Part shown: in pieces, positions 1-7,189 of the stretch | Numbering within the stretch: position 1 is the stretch's first letter | Layout of the letters: each line of letters begins with the position of its first letter | Origin: Aquitalea sp. | Lineage (GTDB): Bacteria; Pseudomonadota; Gammaproteobacteria; Burkholderiales; Chromobacteriaceae | Assembly: GCA_019232735.1 (NCBI GenBank) | Contig: JAFANL010000063.1 | Coordinates: 1 to 19,191 of the forward strand | Reading direction: 5' to 3' | Length of the DNA stretch: 19,191 bases | Program-made: the position numbers and the translations under genes | Notes under the pieces: model-generated | The model's input: the letters and a program-made list of their open reading frames with translations, nothing else | Told to the model about the DNA's origin: nothing | The model's database searches: none

Positions 1-1548
1 ACCAGCCGCCACCTTGGCGCGGCGGATGTAGTCGAGCAGCGAGGTCTTGCCGTGGTCGACGTGACCCATGACGGTCACCACCGGGGCGCGCGGCAGCAGT
101 TCGTGCGTCGCGTCGGCAGCGCCTTCCAGATAGGTTTCCGGATCGTCGGTCTTGGCGGCGATGGCCTTGTGGCCCATTTCCTCGACGAGGATCATGGCCG
201 TTTCCTGGTCCAGCACCTGGTTGATGGTCACCATCATGCCCATCTTCATCAGGACCTTGATCACCTCAACGCCCTTGACGGCCATGCGGTGAGCCAGATC
301 GGCCACGGAGATGGTTTCCGGCACCAGCACGTCATGCACGATGGGCTCGGTCGGAGCCTGGAAGGCATGCTGGTTGTTTTGCTTGTGTCTGCCCTTGCCG
401 CCGCGGGATTTCCAGTCGCTACCGGCATCGCCGCCCTTGGTCTTCAGACCACGGCCCTTCTTGCCTTCTTCCCAGCGCTCATTGCCCTTCTTGGCGCTAC
501 CGCCCTTCTTGGCATCGGGACGACCGGCAACGGTAGCCGGAACGGCCGGTGCACCCGGTGCGCCAGCAGCTGCCGGACGCGGACCACGGTTGTCGCCAGC
601 CGGGCGCGGGCCACGGTTGTCGCCAGCCGGACGCGGACCACGGTTGTCACCTGCCGGACGCGGGCCACGGTTGTCGCCAGCCGGACGCGGGCCACGGTTG
701 TCACCAGCCGGGCGCGGGCCACGGTTGTCGCCAGCCGGGCGCGGGCCGCGCTCATCGCGACGCTCGTCAGTGCGGGCTTCAACCGGCTTGGGCGCTTCCA
801 CCGGCTTCGGAGCCGGTGCCGGCTGCTGGGCAGCCAGACGCGCAGCCTGACGGCGCTCTTCGCGTTCGATCTTTTCGCGCATCAGCTCTTGCTGACGGGC
901 GCGGAAAGCAGCCTGACGCTTTTCTTCAGCCTCGCGGGAGGCTACTTCTTCCGGCGACAGGATGGAGGCTACGGTGCGTGCCGGAGCCGGAGCCGGCTTG
1001 GCGGCAGGTGCCGCACTCTTGGCCGGGGCTTCTGCAACCGGAGCAGCCGGTGCAGCGGGTTTGGATTCCACCTTGGGTTCAACCTTTACTTGCGGTTCCG
1101 GTTTTACTTCCGGCTTGGCTTCCGGTTTCGCTTCCGGCTTTACTTCAGCCGGCTTGGCTTCCACCACCGGAGCCGCTGCCGGAGCAGGTGCCGGTTCGGC
1201 CGCCTTGGCAACCGGCGCAGCAGCCACCGGAGCGGCCTCTGCGGCCGGAGCCGCTGCCGGACCATCTTCCGGGCGTACCACGACACGCTTCTTGCGCGTC
1301 TCCACTTTCACCGTACCACCGTCCGCGGTCTTGATTTCACTGGTGGACTTGCGGGTCAGCGTAATACGCGACTCATCACGGGCGCCATGCGAACGCTTCA
1401 GGTAATCGAGAAGCTGGGATTTATCCTGCTCGGAGAGCGTATCATCCGGCGCGCGCTTGGCCACACCCGCTGCACGAAGCTGTTCCAGCAATCGTTCAGG
1501 TGTGAGGTTCAGCTCACCGGCAAACTGTTTTACATTCGTCAATACCAT
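1..1548 (-). CDS. infB: Translation initiation factor IF-2, N-terminal part (truncated by window edge)
   Basis: IF-2 is the GTPase that brings initiator tRNA to the 30S subunit and promotes subunit joining. The 516 visible codons start at an ATG preceded by GGGAAG five bases upstream. Residues 1-55 form an IF2_N domain (MVLTNVKQFAGELNLTPERL). An Ala/Pro/Lys/Glu-rich linker follows with KPEAKPE-type repeats, then a charged helix near 230-260, then six AGDNRGPRP repeats at about 272-325. A second IF2_N domain lies at about 405-460. The G1 motif GHVDHGKT, with K501 as the P-loop lysine, ends the visible part; the rest of the G domain and the C-terminal tRNA-binding domains lie outside the window. 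The start is 39 bases after the nusA stop, so the two are cotranscribed. Identity is certain from the G1 region and operon context. Confidence 0.97.
   Translation of the reverse strand, partial: MVLTNVKQFAGELNLTPERLLEQLRAAGVAKRAPDDTLSEQDKSQLLDYLKRSHGARDESRITLTRKSTSEIKTADGGTVKVETRKKRVVVRPEDGPAAAPAAEAAPVAAAPVAKAAEPAPAPAAAPVVEAKPAEVKPEAKPEAKPEVKPEPQVKVEPKVESKPAAPAAPVAEAPAKSAAPAAKPAPAPARTVASILSPEEVASREAEEKRQAAFRARQQELMREKIEREERRQAARLAAQQPAPAPKPVEAPKPVEARTDERRDERGPRPAGDNRGPRPAGDNRGPRPAGDNRGPRPAGDNRGPRPAGDNRGPRPAGDNRGPRPAAAGAPGAPAVPATVAGRPDAKKGGSAKKGNERWEEGKKGRGLKTKGGDAGSDWKSRGGKGRHKQNNQHAFQAPTEPIVHDVLVPETISVADLAHRMAVKGVEVIKVLMKMGMMVTINQVLDQETAMILVEEMGHKAIAAKTDDPETYLEGAADATHELLPRAPVVTVMGHVDHGKTSLLDYIRRAKVAAG
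574..735 (-). repeat. 27-bp tandem repeat inside infB, six copies
   Basis: Six consecutive 27-base units start at 574, 601, 628, 655, 682 and 709. They differ from each other at only a few positions, and a partial seventh copy follows from 736. Each unit encodes the nonapeptide AGDNRGPRP on the minus strand, so copy-number changes keep the infB frame. The repeat lies in the flexible linker between the IF2_N domains, a region known to vary in length between bacteria. Confidence 0.9.
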
Positions 1549-1587
1549 GCGTCTTCCCAAATTCCGTAAATACTTCCCGAAGAAGCC

Positions 1588-3066
1588 TTACTGGTTGAAC
1601 CAGTGTTCGCGCGCTTTCATGATGATTGCACGTGCAGCTTCAGCTTCAATGCCGGTCATGTCCACCAGATCGTCAACAGCCAGATCGGCCAGATCATCTC
1701 GCGTGGACACGCCGTTTTCGGCCAACTTGCGAACCAGCTCGGCATCCAGACCCTCGATATCCTTCAGGTCTTCGGATACACCTTCGACTTTCTCTTCGGA
1801 CGCAATGGCCTGGGTGAGGATGGCGTCACGTGCACGGCTGCGCAGCTCATTCACCAACTCCTCGTCAAAACCGTCGATCTCCAGCATTTCGGCGATCGGC
1901 ACATAAGCTACTTCTTCCAGCGTGGCGAAACCTTCCTGCACCAGTACGGTGGCAGTGGCTTCGTCCACACCCAGATGAGTGACGAACAGATCACGCAGTT
2001 GCGCATCTTCCGCCTGGTGTTTTTCTTCCGCTTCGGTCACGGTCATGATGTTCAGGTACCAGCCGGTCAGCTCGGCAGCGAGCTTCACGTTCTGGCCGCT
2101 ACGGCCAATGGCCAGAGCCAGCTGGTCTTCCTCGACCACCACATCCATGCTGTGGTTGTCTTCGTCGATCATGATGCGGTTCACTTCCGCCGGGGACAGT
2201 GCGTTGATCACGAACTGCGCCGGTTCCGGTGCCCACAGCACGATGTCGATGCGCTCGCCGGCCAGCTCCTGGGTCACGGCCTGAACGCGGGAGCCGCGCA
2301 TGCCGATGCAGGTACCTTGCGGGTCGATGCGACCATCGTTGGCCTTGACGGCGATCTTGGCGCGCAGGCCGGCATCGCGGACGGCTTCCTTGATCTCCAG
2401 CAGGCCTTCTTCGATTTCCGGCACTTCCAGCTCGAACAGCTTGATCAGGAACTGGCTGGAGGTACGCGACAGCACCAGCTGCGGACCACGACCCATGCGG
2501 TCGATGCGCAGCAGGAAGGCCTTGACGCGGTCGCCCACGCGCAGGTTTTCCTTCGGAATCATCTGATCGCGCGGCAGTACCGCTTCCAGCTTGCCGCATT
2601 CGATGATGGCATTGCCACGCTCGATGCGCTTGATGGTGCCGGTGATCAGGTGCTCGCGGCGCTGCAGGAATTCGTTCAGCAGCTGTTCGCGCTCGGCATC
2701 ACGGATGCGCTGCAGGATGACCTGCTTGGCAGTCTGCGCACCGATGCGGCCGAACTCGACGGCTTCCATCGGCTGCTCGATCACGGCGCCCACTTCGATG
2801 CGCGGATCATCATCGCGTGCATCGGTGATGGTGAGTTCACGGCTTTCGTTTTCGATCAGCTCGTTCTGCACCACCGTCCAGCGACGGAAGGTCTGGTACT
2901 GCCCGGTATGGCGGTCGATTTCGACACGCACATCCATTTCGTCATCGGTAAACTTCTTTTTGGTTGCCGAAGCAAGCGCCATTTCAAGGGCGGAAAAAAC
3001 CACGTCCTTGCTGACGTTCTTCTCGCTTGCCAGGGCATCAACCAGCAGCAAAATCTCGCGACTCAT
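1588..3066 (-). CDS. nusA: Transcription termination/antitermination factor NusA
   Basis: NusA binds RNA polymerase and nascent RNA, promotes pausing and intrinsic termination, and takes part in rRNA and phage-type antitermination. The 492-residue protein is close to the E. coli length of 495. Visible domains in order are the polymerase-binding N-terminal domain (1-130, MSREILLLVDALASEKNVSK), an S1 domain near 137-200 (GTIKRIERGNAIIECG), KH1 with GTCIGMRGSRVQAV, KH2 with LAIGRSGQNVKLAAEL, and two acidic helix-hairpin-helix repeats (about 365-425 and 440-492). The start has a strong GGAGGA ribosome site five bases upstream. It lies 51 bases downstream of rimP and 39 bases upstream of infB in one minus-strand operon. 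Confidence 0.98.
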   Translation of the reverse strand: MSREILLLVDALASEKNVSKDVVFSALEMALASATKKKFTDDEMDVRVEIDRHTGQYQTFRRWTVVQNELIENESRELTITDARDDDPRIEVGAVIEQPMEAVEFGRIGAQTAKQVILQRIRDAEREQLLNEFLQRREHLITGTIKRIERGNAIIECGKLEAVLPRDQMIPKENLRVGDRVKAFLLRIDRMGRGPQLVLSRTSSQFLIKLFELEVPEIEEGLLEIKEAVRDAGLRAKIAVKANDGRIDPQGTCIGMRGSRVQAVTQELAGERIDIVLWAPEPAQFVINALSPAEVNRIMIDEDNHSMDVVVEEDQLALAIGRSGQNVKLAAELTGWYLNIMTVTEAEEKHQAEDAQLRDLFVTHLGVDEATATVLVQEGFATLEEVAYVPIAEMLEIDGFDEELVNELRSRARDAILTQAIASEEKVEGVSEDLKDIEGLDAELVRKLAENGVSTRDDLADLAVDDLVDMTGIEAEAARAIIMKAREHWFNQ

Positions 3067-3117
3067 GCATTCCTCCGAATTTTTGTCCTTATGCGCGGCG
3101 TCAGAGTCCGCCCACGC

Positions 3118-3546
3118 TCAAAACTCAGGCTCAAGCCTGGCTTTGTCGATATTGGTCAGGGCAATCGCCACGATGCGGCCGCCATCCACTTCCAGCTTCA
3201 CGGCGCCATCCTCGACCCCGACAAGACGACCGGCAAACTTCTTTTGCTGCTCGACCGGCATGCGTGTCTTGATCTTGGCAAGCTGTCCGGCAAAGCGCAC
3301 GAAGTCGGCCTCTTTCTTGAGAGGACGATCCAGCCCCGGGGAAGAGACCTCGAGCCGTTCGTAATTAACGTTTTCAACCATGAACAGACGGGTCAGGTGG
3401 TTGCTTACCAGCACACAGTCTTCCACCGTGACGCCACCGGCCTTGTCCATAAACACGCGATAACCGCCACCCTGGGTCATTTCAAAATCGACCAGCTCGT
3501 AGCCTAGGCCCGGCAGGGTGTTTTCCAGCAGCAAACGAACATCCAT
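3118..3546 (-). CDS. rimP: Ribosome maturation factor RimP
   Basis: RimP assists maturation of the 30S subunit. I chose the ATG at 3546, giving 142 residues that begin MDVRLLLENTLPGLGYELVD. This matches the usual RimP N-terminus, and a purine-rich GGAAAGAAG precedes it. The open frame continues upstream to about 3894 but crosses the promoter and hairpin and is not protein-like. The conserved core NVNYERLEVSSPGLDRPLKK spans the end of the N-terminal domain, and the C-terminal SH3-like domain ends NIDKARLEPEF. The protein looks strongly Neisseria-like. It is the first gene of the rimP-nusA-infB operon, whose order is conserved across bacteria. Confidence 0.97.
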   Translation of the reverse strand: MDVRLLLENTLPGLGYELVDFEMTQGGGYRVFMDKAGGVTVEDCVLVSNHLTRLFMVENVNYERLEVSSPGLDRPLKKEADFVRFAGQLAKIKTRMPVEQQKKFAGRLVGVEDGAVKLEVDGGRIVAIALTNIDKARLEPEF

Positions 3547-3561
3547 TGCTTCTTTCCACAA

Positions 3562-3585
3562 ATAAAAAATGGGCGAAACGCCCAT
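3562..3585 (-). terminator. Terminator-like hairpin in the rimP-nusA-infB leader
   Basis: Read on the minus strand, ATGGGCG-TTT-CGCCCAT forms a 7-bp perfect stem with a 3-base loop, followed at once by six T residues. This is the form of an intrinsic terminator. It points toward rimP and ends about 16 bases before its ATG. The plus strand has no T tract after the stem, so it is unidirectional. The only gene downstream is rimP and no convergent gene precedes it, so it may be an attenuator or a 5' stabilising stem. Confidence 0.65.
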
Positions 3586-3599
3586 CCCTAAACATCGCG

Positions 3600-3628
3600 A
3601 TTGTAACCCATTCCCGCGAAAAAGAAAA
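3600..3628 (-). promoter_or_regulatory. Candidate sigma-70 promoter for rimP-nusA-infB
   Basis: On the minus strand TACAAT at 3605-3600 matches five of six -10 consensus bases. At 17-bp spacing the -35 hexamer is TTTTCT, only three of six. A full TTGACA lies at 3642-3637 but is 31 bp away, too far to pair with this -10. The predicted transcript would start near 3593, with a leader of about 45-50 bases. Confidence 0.45.
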
Positions 3629-3679
3629 CCGAAGCCTGTCAAGGCCCTACCGGCCACCGTCGCGTACCGGGCCCGCTCT

Positions 3680-3708
3680 TTGCGCGAGTTTTTTACATAC
3701 TGTAAATT
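3680..3708 (+). promoter_or_regulatory. Candidate fadD promoter with overlapping palindromic operator
   Basis: TTGCGC at 3680-3685 and TAAATT at 3703-3708 are separated by 17 bp, each matching four of six consensus bases. The perfect inverted repeat TTTACA-TAC-TGTAAA (3692-3706) overlaps the spacer and -10. That is the position expected for a repressor operator, fitting the usual acyl-CoA-responsive control of fad genes. I cannot assign a regulator family to this sequence. Confidence 0.35.
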
Positions 3709-3851
3709 AACCGCAACCCGACGGAGTGCGGGTCTATACGAAAGGGTGCAAAGCCCGCTCGAAAATTCAGAAACAAAATAGAAGACGCTCGCCACTACAT
3801 GCTTAGCTGGCGCGGCACTCTCGAACCAGCACGATGGAGAAACCCTAAGAT

Positions 3852-5531
3852 ATGGAAAAGGTTTGGCTAAAGAATTACCAGCCGGGGGTAGCACACGAAA
3901 TCGACATCAATCAGTTCCAGTCGATTGTCGAAGTATTCGACCGCAGCGTGAACAAGTTTCGCGACCGCCCCGCCATGGCCAATATGGACAAGGTGCTCAG
4001 CTACGGTGAACTGGAAGCCCTGACGGTACAGTTTGCCTCTTATCTGCAAAACACCCTCAAGCTGAACAAGGGCGACCGTGTGGCCGTGATGATGCCCAAT
4101 CTGCTGCAGTATCCGGTGGCGGTATTCGGCACCTTGCGGGCAGGCGGTACCGTGGTCAACGTCAACCCGCTCTACACCCCGCGCGAGCTGGAACACCAGT
4201 TGAACGACTCCGGCGCTGAGACCATCGTCATCCTGGAGAACTTCGCCAGTGTGCTGGAAGAGGTGATCGCCCGCACCAAGGTCAAGAATGTCATCATTGC
4301 CTCGATTGGCGATCTGCTGGGCTTCCCCAAGCGCCTGATCGTCAATTTCGTGATCCGCAAGATCAAGAAGATGGTGCCGGCCTGGCAACTGCCCAGCCAC
4401 ATCCGCTTCAATGATGCACTGGCCGCCGGCGCGGCACAGACCTTCAAGCCGGTCCAGCTCGGTCACGAAGACATCGCCTTCCTGCAATACACCGGCGGCA
4501 CCACCGGCGTCTCCAAAGGGGCGATGCTGGTCCACCGCAACATCATTGCCAATATGCTGCAGGCGGGCGCCTGGGTAAAACCGGTGGCACGCGAAGGGCA
4601 GGAGGTGATCATCACCGCCCTGCCGCTGTACCATATCTTCTCACTGACCGCCAACCTGATGATCTTCACCGAGCTGGGGGCGCTGAACGTGCTGATTACC
4701 AATCCGCGCGACATCCCCGGCTTCGTCAAGGAAATCAAGAAATACCGCGTTACCGCCATGACCGGGGTGAATACCCTGTTCAATGCCCTGCTGCACAACC
4801 CGGACTTCCTGACCGTGGACTTCTCCAGCTGGCGGCTGGTGCTGGGCGGCGGCATGGCCGTGCAAAAAGCGGTGGCCGACAAGTGGAAACAGGTGACCGG
4901 CGTCACCCTGGCCGAGGCCTATGGCCTGACCGAAACCAGTCCGGCCGCCTGCATCAACCCGCTGGATATCAAGGAATACAACGGCACCATCGGTTTGCCG
5001 ATTTCCTCCACCGATATCGAGATCCGCGGCGCGGATGGCACGGTATTGCCACAAGGCGAACAGGGCGAGCTGTGCATCCAGGGCCCGCAGGTCATGAAAG
5101 GCTACTGGAACCGTCCGGATGAAACCGCCAAGGTCATTGATGCCAGGGGCTTTCTGGCCACGGGCGACATGGCCATGGTGACAGCGGACGGCTTTGTCAA
5201 ACTGGTGGACCGCAAGAAGGACATGATTCTGGTGTCTGGCTTCAACGTCTACCCCAACGAGGTGGAAGACGTGATTGCCAGCCACCCCGGCGTGCTGGAG
5301 GTGGCCTGCATCGGCGTGCCGGACGAAAAATCCGGCGAGGTGGTGAAGGTGTTCGTGGTGAAAAAGGACCCGGCCCTGTCGGAAAAGGATGTCATCCACC
5401 ACTGCCGCGCCAACCTGACCGGCTACAAGGTGCCAAAGACGGTGGAGTTCCGCAGCGAACTGCCCAAGACCAATGTCGGCAAGATCCTGCGCCGCGCCCT
5501 GCGCGATCAGGAAGTCAGCAAACAGGTCTGA
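3852..5531 (+). CDS. fadD: Long-chain fatty acid--CoA ligase FadD
   Basis: FadD activates imported fatty acids to acyl-CoA at the inner membrane using ATP, the entry step to beta-oxidation. The 559-residue product follows E. coli FadD almost end to end, starting MEKVWLKNYQPGV. Motifs are the AMP-binding loop YTGGTTGVSKG (from Y213), YGLTETSP (from Y357), the ATP-binding aspartate in TGD (D439), the hinge DRKKDMILVSGFNVYPNE, and the catalytic lysine in NVGKILRR (K544). GGAGA lies 11 bases before the ATG, a rather long spacing. The gene is monocistronic: it has its own divergent promoter region and a strong terminator right after the stop. Confidence 0.96.
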   Translation: MEKVWLKNYQPGVAHEIDINQFQSIVEVFDRSVNKFRDRPAMANMDKVLSYGELEALTVQFASYLQNTLKLNKGDRVAVMMPNLLQYPVAVFGTLRAGGTVVNVNPLYTPRELEHQLNDSGAETIVILENFASVLEEVIARTKVKNVIIASIGDLLGFPKRLIVNFVIRKIKKMVPAWQLPSHIRFNDALAAGAAQTFKPVQLGHEDIAFLQYTGGTTGVSKGAMLVHRNIIANMLQAGAWVKPVAREGQEVIITALPLYHIFSLTANLMIFTELGALNVLITNPRDIPGFVKEIKKYRVTAMTGVNTLFNALLHNPDFLTVDFSSWRLVLGGGMAVQKAVADKWKQVTGVTLAEAYGLTETSPAACINPLDIKEYNGTIGLPISSTDIEIRGADGTVLPQGEQGELCIQGPQVMKGYWNRPDETAKVIDARGFLATGDMAMVTADGFVKLVDRKKDMILVSGFNVYPNEVEDVIASHPGVLEVACIGVPDEKSGEVVKVFVVKKDPALSEKDVIHHCRANLTGYKVPKTVEFRSELPKTNVGKILRRALRDQEVSKQV

Positions 5532-5536
5532 AACCG

Positions 5537-5558
5537 GCCCGCTTCGGCGGGCTTTTTT
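5537..5558 (+). terminator. Intrinsic terminator of fadD
   Basis: GCCCGC-TTCG-GCGGGC forms a 6-bp GC stem with a stable TTCG tetraloop, followed by six T residues. It starts six bases after the fadD stop codon. Confidence 0.93.
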
Positions 5559-5608
5559 CTTGCCTGCTGTCGCTCTCCGTCGACTGCAGGCACAATACGA
5601 CTATAAAA

Positions 5609-5626
5609 AAGACAGCAGACTGTCTT
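5609..5626. promoter_or_regulatory. Inverted repeat upstream of pilU
   Basis: AAGACAG-CAGA-CTGTCTT is a perfect 7-bp inverted repeat with a 4-base loop. It lies just downstream of a TATAAA (5602-5607) that could be a -10 element, though I see no good -35. It could be an operator at the transcription start or a leader hairpin for pilU. Confidence 0.35.
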
Positions 5627-5659
5627 GCCACATCATTCTACGTATCGGAAATACCAACC

Positions 5660-6817
5660 ATGCTGATGCTGCCGTTTTTCAAGCTGATGGCCGACAAGCA
5701 GGCCAGCGACATCTTTTTTACTGCCGATGCACCGCCGCAGATCAAGATCGATGGCGTCAGCCTGCCGATCAACGACAAGCCGCTATCGGCCGACATCGTC
5801 AAGCAGCTGGCCTACAGCCTGATGAGCGAAACGGAAATTGCCACCTTCGAGCGCGAGCTGGAAATGAACTTTGGCCGCCTGATCGACAGCCTGGGCAATT
5901 ACCGCGTCAACATTTTCAAGCAGCGTGGCAGCGTGGCCATGGTGGTGCGCTTCATCCGCCCCAGGATTCCGTCGCTGGCCGAGCTGAACCTGCCGGATAC
6001 CCTGCTGCCGCTGGTACAGCAAAAGCGCGGGCTGATCATCGTGGTCGGCGCCACCGGCAGCGGCAAAAGCTCTACCGTGGCCTCGTTGCTGGAATACCGC
6101 AACCAGAACCAGTCCGGCCATATCCTGACGGTGGAGGACCCGATCGAATTCGTCTATCGCCACCAGAAATCCATCGTCAACCAGCGTGAAATCGGCGTGG
6201 ATACCTTTTCTTATGAAAATGCCCTGAAAAACGCCATGCGTGAAGCGCCGGACGTGTTGATGATCGGCGAAGTGCGCGATGCCGAAACCATGACGCATGC
6301 CATCAACTATGCGCAATCCGGCCACTTGTGCCTGTCCACCCTGCACGCCAATAACAGTTACCACATGCTCAACCGTGTGATCAGCATGTTCCCCACGGAA
6401 AGCCGCACGGCCCTGCTGATGGACCTGTCGGTATCATTGCGCGCGGTGATCTCGCAACGGCTGGTGCCCACCAAGGACGGCAAGCAGATTCCGGCGCTGG
6501 AAATCCTGATCAACACGCCACATATTGCCGATCTGATCCGCAACGGCGATGTGGACCAGATCAAGGAAGCCATCGAAAACAGCATGAGCGAAGGCGCACA
6601 AACCTTTGAGCAATCCTTGTTCCGCCTGTATCAGCAAGACCGCATCCTGCTGGACGATGCCTTGAAAAATGCCGACTCGCCCACCAATCTGTACTGGCTG
6701 ATCAATCACGCCCAGAACAAACAGAACGAGTCCAGCGTGGCCAGCAGCCAGCAACAGGCTGCGCAAGACACCGACAAGGCCGCCACCAGCTTTGACGGAT
6801 TTACCCTGAACTTATAA
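5660..6817 (+). CDS. pilU: Type IV pilus retraction ATPase PilU
   Basis: PilU is the PilT paralogue that works with PilT at the base of the type IV pilus to power forceful retraction. The 385-residue protein starts MLMLPFFKLMADKQASDIFF, the PilU/PilT N-terminal domain. It has a Walker A motif GATGSGKS (K136), the Asp box DPIEF, the Walker B region APDVLMIGEVRDAET, and the His box SGHLCLSTLHAN. The C-terminal region (IENSMSEGAQTFEQSLFRLY) matches PilU better than PilT. GGAAA lies eight bases before the first ATG; the ATG two codons later is an alternative start. No pilT lies beside it in the window, although pilT and pilU are often adjacent. The gene downstream is 21 bases away and may be cotranscribed. 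Confidence 0.93.
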   Translation: MLMLPFFKLMADKQASDIFFTADAPPQIKIDGVSLPINDKPLSADIVKQLAYSLMSETEIATFERELEMNFGRLIDSLGNYRVNIFKQRGSVAMVVRFIRPRIPSLAELNLPDTLLPLVQQKRGLIIVVGATGSGKSSTVASLLEYRNQNQSGHILTVEDPIEFVYRHQKSIVNQREIGVDTFSYENALKNAMREAPDVLMIGEVRDAETMTHAINYAQSGHLCLSTLHANNSYHMLNRVISMFPTESRTALLMDLSVSLRAVISQRLVPTKDGKQIPALEILINTPHIADLIRNGDVDQIKEAIENSMSEGAQTFEQSLFRLYQQDRILLDDALKNADSPTNLYWLINHAQNKQNESSVASSQQQAAQDTDKAATSFDGFTLNL

Positions 6818-6838
6818 ATCAAGCAAGCACCCACATCG

Positions 6839-7189
6839 ATGATTACCCTTTACGGCATCCCCAATTGCAATACGGTCAAGAAAGCCCGCCAGTGGCTGGC
6901 CGAACACCAGATCGACTTCGCCTTCCACGACTTCAAGAAACAGGGCGTCAGCGCCGAGCAGCTGCACGCCTGGATAGACGCCATTGGTCTGGACAAGCTG
7001 ATCAACCGCCAGGGCACCACCTGGCGCGGCCTGTCCGATGAGCTCAAAGCGCAGGCGGCCACACCGGCGGGTGCCATTGCCGTATTGCAGGCACAGCCCT
7101 CCATCATCAAGCGCCCGGTACTGGAGCGTGCCGGCAAGGTGAGCGTCGGCTTTAACGAAGCCGCATGGAGCGAGGAGTTCGGCGCATGA
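6839..7189 (+). CDS. ArsC/Spx-family thioredoxin-fold protein (YffB-like)
   Basis: This 116-residue protein has the ArsC/Spx family form: N-terminal MITLYGIPNCNTVKKARQW with a single active-site-type cysteine (C10), a thioredoxin-like fold, and a C-terminal IKRPVLE segment typical of the family. The family includes glutaredoxin-coupled arsenate reductases, but YffB-type members without neighbouring ars genes have no settled role, so arsenate reduction should not be assumed. No ars genes are present here. E. coli yffB also sits just upstream of dapE, and this conserved pairing supports the YffB assignment. The stop overlaps the dapE start in ATGA, so the two genes are probably translationally coupled. 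The ribosome site before the ATG is weak. Confidence 0.9.
   Translation: MITLYGIPNCNTVKKARQWLAEHQIDFAFHDFKKQGVSAEQLHAWIDAIGLDKLINRQGTTWRGLSDELKAQAATPAGAIAVLQAQPSIIKRPVLERAGKVSVGFNEAAWSEEFGA

Larger units (their letters stand above)
3547..3851. other. Divergent intergenic region between rimP and fadD
   Basis: This 305-bp gap separates two divergent genes. It contains, from the rimP side, a terminator-like hairpin (3562-3585), a TACAAT box for minus-strand transcription (3600-3605), and an AT-rich patch with a 15-bp palindrome (3692-3706) overlapping a possible fadD promoter. GCGGG at 3727-3731 could pair with CCCGC at 3753-3757 in the fadD leader. I found no tRNA or convincing small ORF, although E. 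coli carries a tRNA gene (metY) upstream of rimP. Confidence 0.7.

Noticed and set aside
52..1569. Long plus-strand open frame opposite infB.
   Set aside because: Its composition is the antisense of the infB linker and repeats; infB is clearly the coding strand.
1603..3507. Long plus-strand open frame opposite nusA and rimP.
   Set aside because: It is antisense to two well-conserved genes and has no recognisable domain.
3600..3642. TTGACA at 3642-3637 as the -35 of the rimP promoter.
   Set aside because: It is 31 bp from the TACAAT box, too far for a sigma-70 promoter.
3720..3760. CGAAAGGGTGCAAAGCC in the fadD leader resembles part of a GEMM (cyclic di-GMP-I) riboswitch.
   Set aside because: The conserved GGCAAACC side of the first stem and the second stem are missing, so only a short chance match is present.
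3547..3894. N-terminal extension of the RimP reading frame to about 3894.
   Set aside because: It crosses the hairpin, promoter and fadD start, and RimP homology begins at MDVRLLL with a ribosome site.
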